Shown: in pieces, positions 13,627 to 15,982 of the stretch
How the letters are laid out: every line of letters starts with the position of its first letter
Numbering within the stretch: the stretch's first letter is position 1
Position numbers and translations under genes: made by a program
The notes under the pieces: model-generated
Database searches by the model: none
Seen by the model: the letters and a program-made list of their open reading frames with translations, nothing else
What the model was told of the DNA's origin: nothing
Origin: Canicola haemoglobinophilus
GTDB taxonomy: Bacteria; Pseudomonadota; Gammaproteobacteria; Enterobacterales; Pasteurellaceae
Direction: 5' to 3'
Assembly: GCF_002015075.1 (NCBI RefSeq)
Contig: NZ_MUXZ01000018.1
Span: forward strand, 98,926-114,907
Length of the DNA stretch: 15,982 nt

Positions 13627-14673
13627 ATGATAAAAAAATTAATTCAATCAGTAATAGCTGGATTAGCTGCTGCCGCATTAGTCCTATTTTTATTACCGCT
13701 CTTTAAAGATAGACATTCCTTAACTAACCTCTTTTCAACTCAAAAAGAGATTATTTCTTATAAAGATGCTGTCCGTATTGCCTCTCCAGCCGTAGTAAAT
13801 GTTTATAACCAAGCCTTTGCTTCTGCTACCAATAATTACCAGTCGCAAGTGAACAACTTGGGATCGGGAGTAATTATGTCAAAAGATGGTTATATATTAA
13901 CGAATAAGCATGTTATTCAAAATGCAGATCAAATTGTGGTGGCGTTGCAAAATGGGCGTATTTTTGAGGCAAGTTTAGTAGGCTCTGATAATTTGACGGA
14001 TTTAGCAGTGCTGAAAATTCGCGCTGATAATCTTGCTACTATTCCGCAAAATCCAAAACGCCAAGCTCATGTAGGCGATGTAGTTTTATCTATCGGTAAC
14101 CCTTATAACTTAGGACAAAGTGTATCACAGGGTATTATCAGTGCCTTGGGACGTAATGCAGTGGGGGATTTTATTGGTCGGCAAAATTTCATTCAAACAG
14201 ATGCTTCTATTAATCGAGGTAATTCTGGTGGCGCCTTAATTAACTCTGCAGGAGAATTGATTGGTATAAGTACGTTGAGTATTGGCAAAAATGCCAATGA
14301 GATCGCAGAGGGGTTAAATTTCGCTATTCCTATTGAGTTAGCCAATGATGTGATGCAAAAAATTATCCGAGATGGCAGAGTTATTCGTGGTTATTTTGGT
14401 GTACAAAGCGATATTTTATTTAGCAATGGAAAAGGCTTGAGAGAAAAAGGCATTTTAATTACCTCTGTTTTACCTGGCAGTCCAGCCCATAAAGCAGGTA
14501 TTCAGCCGGGCGATGTTATTATGAGTTTTAATGGTATCGAGGCTATTTCTCCAGCACAAATGATGCAAGTCATTAATAATACCAAGCCTAATACCACAAT
14601 GAATGTGGTCATACAACGTTTAGGCAATACAATGACTTTGCCTGTGGTAATCGAAGAATATAAGGTGAATTAA
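13627..14673 (+). CDS. degS: Outer-membrane stress sensor serine protease DegS
   Basis: Inner-membrane-anchored periplasmic protease that starts the sigma-E response by cleaving RseA after its PDZ domain senses misfolded porins. 348 residues: N-terminal membrane helix (about 5-26), trypsin-like domain with catalytic His95 (TNKHV), Asp125 (NLTDLAVL) and Ser200 (GNSGG), then a single PDZ domain (about 255-345). One PDZ and an uncleaved anchor distinguish DegS from DegP/DegQ. Third gene of nrdR-ribD-degS, with AGGAT upstream of the ATG and a strong terminator after it. Membrane anchoring and the single PDZ are read directly; the role is from the family. Confidence 0.95.
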   Translation: MIKKLIQSVIAGLAAAALVLFLLPLFKDRHSLTNLFSTQKEIISYKDAVRIASPAVVNVYNQAFASATNNYQSQVNNLGSGVIMSKDGYILTNKHVIQNADQIVVALQNGRIFEASLVGSDNLTDLAVLKIRADNLATIPQNPKRQAHVGDVVLSIGNPYNLGQSVSQGIISALGRNAVGDFIGRQNFIQTDASINRGNSGGALINSAGELIGISTLSIGKNANEIAEGLNFAIPIELANDVMQKIIRDGRVIRGYFGVQSDILFSNGKGLREKGILITSVLPGSPAHKAGIQPGDVIMSFNGIEAISPAQMMQVINNTKPNTTMNVVIQRLGNTMTLPVVIEEYKVN

Positions 14674-14682
14674 TAGATAGAC

Positions 14683-14719
14683 GTTGCTAATAGTTTCTAG
14701 AACTTTTAGTAACTTTTTT
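14683..14719 (+). terminator. Intrinsic terminator after degS
   Basis: 13-position stem GTTGCTAATAGTT (14683-14695) and AACTTTTAGTAAC (14701-14713) with one mismatch and one G-T pair, loop TCTAG, followed by six T. It lies between degS and the convergent GT8 gene; the minus strand lacks a T run after the stem, so it serves mainly degS. Confidence 0.85.
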
Positions 14720-14729
14720 ATGTCGATAA

Positions 14730-15629
14730 CTAATATTTAATTCCATATATAAATTTATTTCTAATGTCTTTTATTTTTACAGATGAACTCATCAAAAAGT
14801 TAGCTTTCTCAACTTTATTTTTCCAGCTATCTGGCTTGTCCTTAATTTCTGTAAATAAAGAATAAAATAAGTATGATTTTGTATGAGGGCAATTTTTATG
14901 CCATGCTTTTTTGCTACTACAATAATGAATAACGACAATAGGAGAAACAAGTTCTTCAAATTGATTTAATTTAAATTTACGGCGTATCCTATTTCTTAGT
15001 GCAGGCATAAAGTTAAATCTTGGATTAATCATTTTTGTATGATCCTTGAATATAAAATTCAATATATCTTGATCTTGATACTCTATATTAGGGTATTTTT
15101 GTAAGAATGAAATAGAATTTTCATATACATTAAGCGCTCTAAATTTGATTAAATCAATCAATAGAACTCCAGCATTAAAATATATATCATCTTCATTCAA
15201 TCCTATTTTATATTTGTATCCATTTAAATATTCAACGTAGGAATCTATACAAGCAGCGATTGCATGATTCTCTAAATTTAACTCCCAAAGCTCAGTTAAA
15301 TCATGAAGCACAAGAGTATCTACATCAAGATAAATAACTTTATCAAGGTTAGGTAAATAATAATCTAATTTTAATCTTGCATAGGTTGCAATAGAAATAT
15401 ATGAAATAGTATTAGGAAAGTTTAAGAAATCATTTTTATCTATACTAATGAAATTTATGATAACACTGTTTTTATTAAATATTTCTAGAATTTTATTTTT
15501 ACTTTCAGAAGAAATTCCTAGGTCTAATATATAAAAATCTATTTTTTTTCTCGTGTTTTTTAAAATACTAAATATACTAACTGATAAATATGGGGCGTAA
15601 TTGTCATCGCAGCTAAAAACTATATTCAT
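14730..15629 (-). CDS. LgtC-like family 8 glycosyltransferase (LOS biosynthesis)
   Basis: 299-residue retaining glycosyltransferase related to Neisseria/Haemophilus LgtC (alpha-1,4-galactosyltransferase of the LOS outer core). Visible motifs: MNIVFSCDDNYAPYL at the start, ATYARLKLDYYLPNLDKVIY, the metal-binding DxD as Asp102-Val-Asp104, YFNAGVLLIDL, QYQDQDIL-type YQDQDILN (184-191), RFNFMP and HYCSSKKAWH (235-244), where the His is an expected Mn ligand. The basic C terminus fits peripheral membrane association. Unlike phase-variable Haemophilus lgtC with GACA repeats, no tetranucleotide tract is present near the start. ATG at 15629 has only a weak AGG upstream. It is more AT-rich than the core genes, uses ATA and AGA often and has no uptake signal, which suggests horizontal acquisition. 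Exact linkage and donor are inference. Confidence 0.88.
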   Translation of the reverse strand: MNIVFSCDDNYAPYLSVSIFSILKNTRKKIDFYILDLGISSESKNKILEIFNKNSVIINFISIDKNDFLNFPNTISYISIATYARLKLDYYLPNLDKVIYLDVDTLVLHDLTELWELNLENHAIAACIDSYVEYLNGYKYKIGLNEDDIYFNAGVLLIDLIKFRALNVYENSISFLQKYPNIEYQDQDILNFIFKDHTKMINPRFNFMPALRNRIRRKFKLNQFEELVSPIVVIHYCSSKKAWHKNCPHTKSYLFYSLFTEIKDKPDSWKNKVEKANFLMSSSVKIKDIRNKFIYGIKY

Positions 15630-15756
15630 TATGATGCCTATAATATTTATATGATATTAAATTTGTTGAAGATTTATTTTTTAGAGGTGTTTAATATAAA
15701 TTTAAATCTTTTAACTCTATCTTTAAAATTAAAATATTCTCTTAATATTTTCACCC
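15630..15756 (-). other. Gap between the two right-hand glycosyltransferase genes
   Basis: 127 bp between the GT25 stop and the GT8 start. It holds a 26-codon open stretch from GTG at 15754 to TAA at 15674 (VKILREYFNFKDRVKRF...), basic and amphipathic. I read this as a possible out-of-frame tail of the preceding GT25 gene, not as a separate gene (no ribosome binding site at proper spacing). No terminator is evident, so the two genes probably share a transcript. Confidence 0.45.
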
Positions 15757-15982
15757 TCAAACTTTTTTATTTTTCATGTTATCTGTAGTTGAGATGTTAC
15801 TCTCCATAGACAAATCAGGCTCAACGCAGAATGGAATTATAGATAAATAAGGAATTTTGGTTTCCCAATATCTTTCCATTTGTGTATCAACTTCATAAAC
15901 CCATTCGTAACAATGTGTTAGTAGTTTTTGTGCAGCTTTTGGTGTTATAAAATATCCAGTCGTATTTGCCCAACTATAATAA
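15757..15982 (-). CDS. GT25-family glycosyltransferase, C-terminal 74 residues (partial)
   Basis: The frame is open from the right edge (first full codon at 15981) to TGA at 15759-15757. The visible protein begins YYSWANTTGYFITPKAAQKLL and continues VDTQMERYWETKIPYLSIIPFCVEP. The G-Y-ITPKAA-KLL stretch followed by VD..M...W and a YLSIIP strand is the usual C-terminal end of GT25 LOS transferases. Only this tail is present, so the sugar specificity is unknown. It ends ...DNMKNKKV, just after a run of six A; in the -1 frame the reading would continue 31 codons with a basic tail to TAA at 15674. It lies upstream of the LgtC-like gene on the same strand, so they likely form an LOS operon. It is AT-rich with no uptake signal. 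Confidence 0.7.
   Translation of the reverse strand, partial: YYSWANTTGYFITPKAAQKLLTHCYEWVYEVDTQMERYWETKIPYLSIIPFCVEPDLSMESNISTTDNMKNKKV

Noticed and set aside
15630..15700. GACA-type phase-variation repeats before the LgtC-like gene
   Set aside because: I looked for tetranucleotide repeats in the gap and the first codons and found none.
15674..15754. Separate 26-codon gene starting at GTG 15754
   Set aside because: The start lies 2 nt after the GT25 stop with no properly spaced ribosome binding site, and the sequence makes better sense as an out-of-frame tail of the GT25 protein.

Overview
The window looks like chromosome from a Haemophilus species of the H. influenzae / H. haemolyticus group. 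The main evidence is 13 exact copies of the Haemophilus DNA uptake signal core (AAGTGCGGT or its complement), about 0.8 per kb. The AT-rich base composition and the recognisable proteins fit this. I cannot fix the species. The argR/mdh, rnf-nth and nrdR-ribD-degS blocks are familiar gammaproteobacterial units; the order in which they are joined may be particular to this genome.

Layout: (1) 1-252, minus: N-terminal part of a GT25-type lipooligosaccharide (LOS) glycosyltransferase running off the left edge inside a 7-bp tandem repeat. (2) 415-7002, minus: complete rnfA-B-C-D-G-E-nth operon, tightly packed, with stop/start overlaps at D/G, G/E and E/nth. It encodes the Rnf (Rsx) membrane electron-transfer complex and endonuclease III. 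A good sigma-70-like promoter lies at 7033-7061. (3) 7106-8491, minus: argR and a yfcH-type epimerase. (4) 8716-14673, plus: mdh (divergent from argR, as in E. coli), metR, a lipoprotein lytic transglycosylase of the MltB family, then nrdR-ribD-degS as an operon, with intrinsic terminators after mdh and degS and a possible one after the transglycosylase gene. (5) 14730-15982, minus: an LgtC-like GT8 glycosyltransferase preceded by the C-terminal end of another GT25-type transferase running off the right edge.

Most of the window is housekeeping: redox (Rnf), base-excision repair (Nth), arginine control (ArgR), TCA cycle (Mdh), methionine control (MetR), peptidoglycan turnover, ribonucleotide reductase control (NrdR), riboflavin synthesis (RibD) and envelope stress proteolysis (DegS). 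The accessory material lies at the two ends, where LOS glycosyltransferase genes with high AT content and frequent ATA/AGA codons flank this core. Both edges fall inside GT25 genes and the left edge falls in a tandem repeat, so the window may be an assembly contig that broke in repetitive or paralogous LOS genes.

The most interesting signals are: a heptanucleotide repeat inside the left GT25 gene that could phase-vary it; a 51-residue tandem repeat at the end of RnfC, each repeat boundary of which encodes an uptake signal (one copy mutated); and an A6 tract at the end of the right GT25 gene where a single-base shift would add a basic C-terminal tail. I found no CRISPR array, rRNA, tRNA, prophage or insertion sequence.
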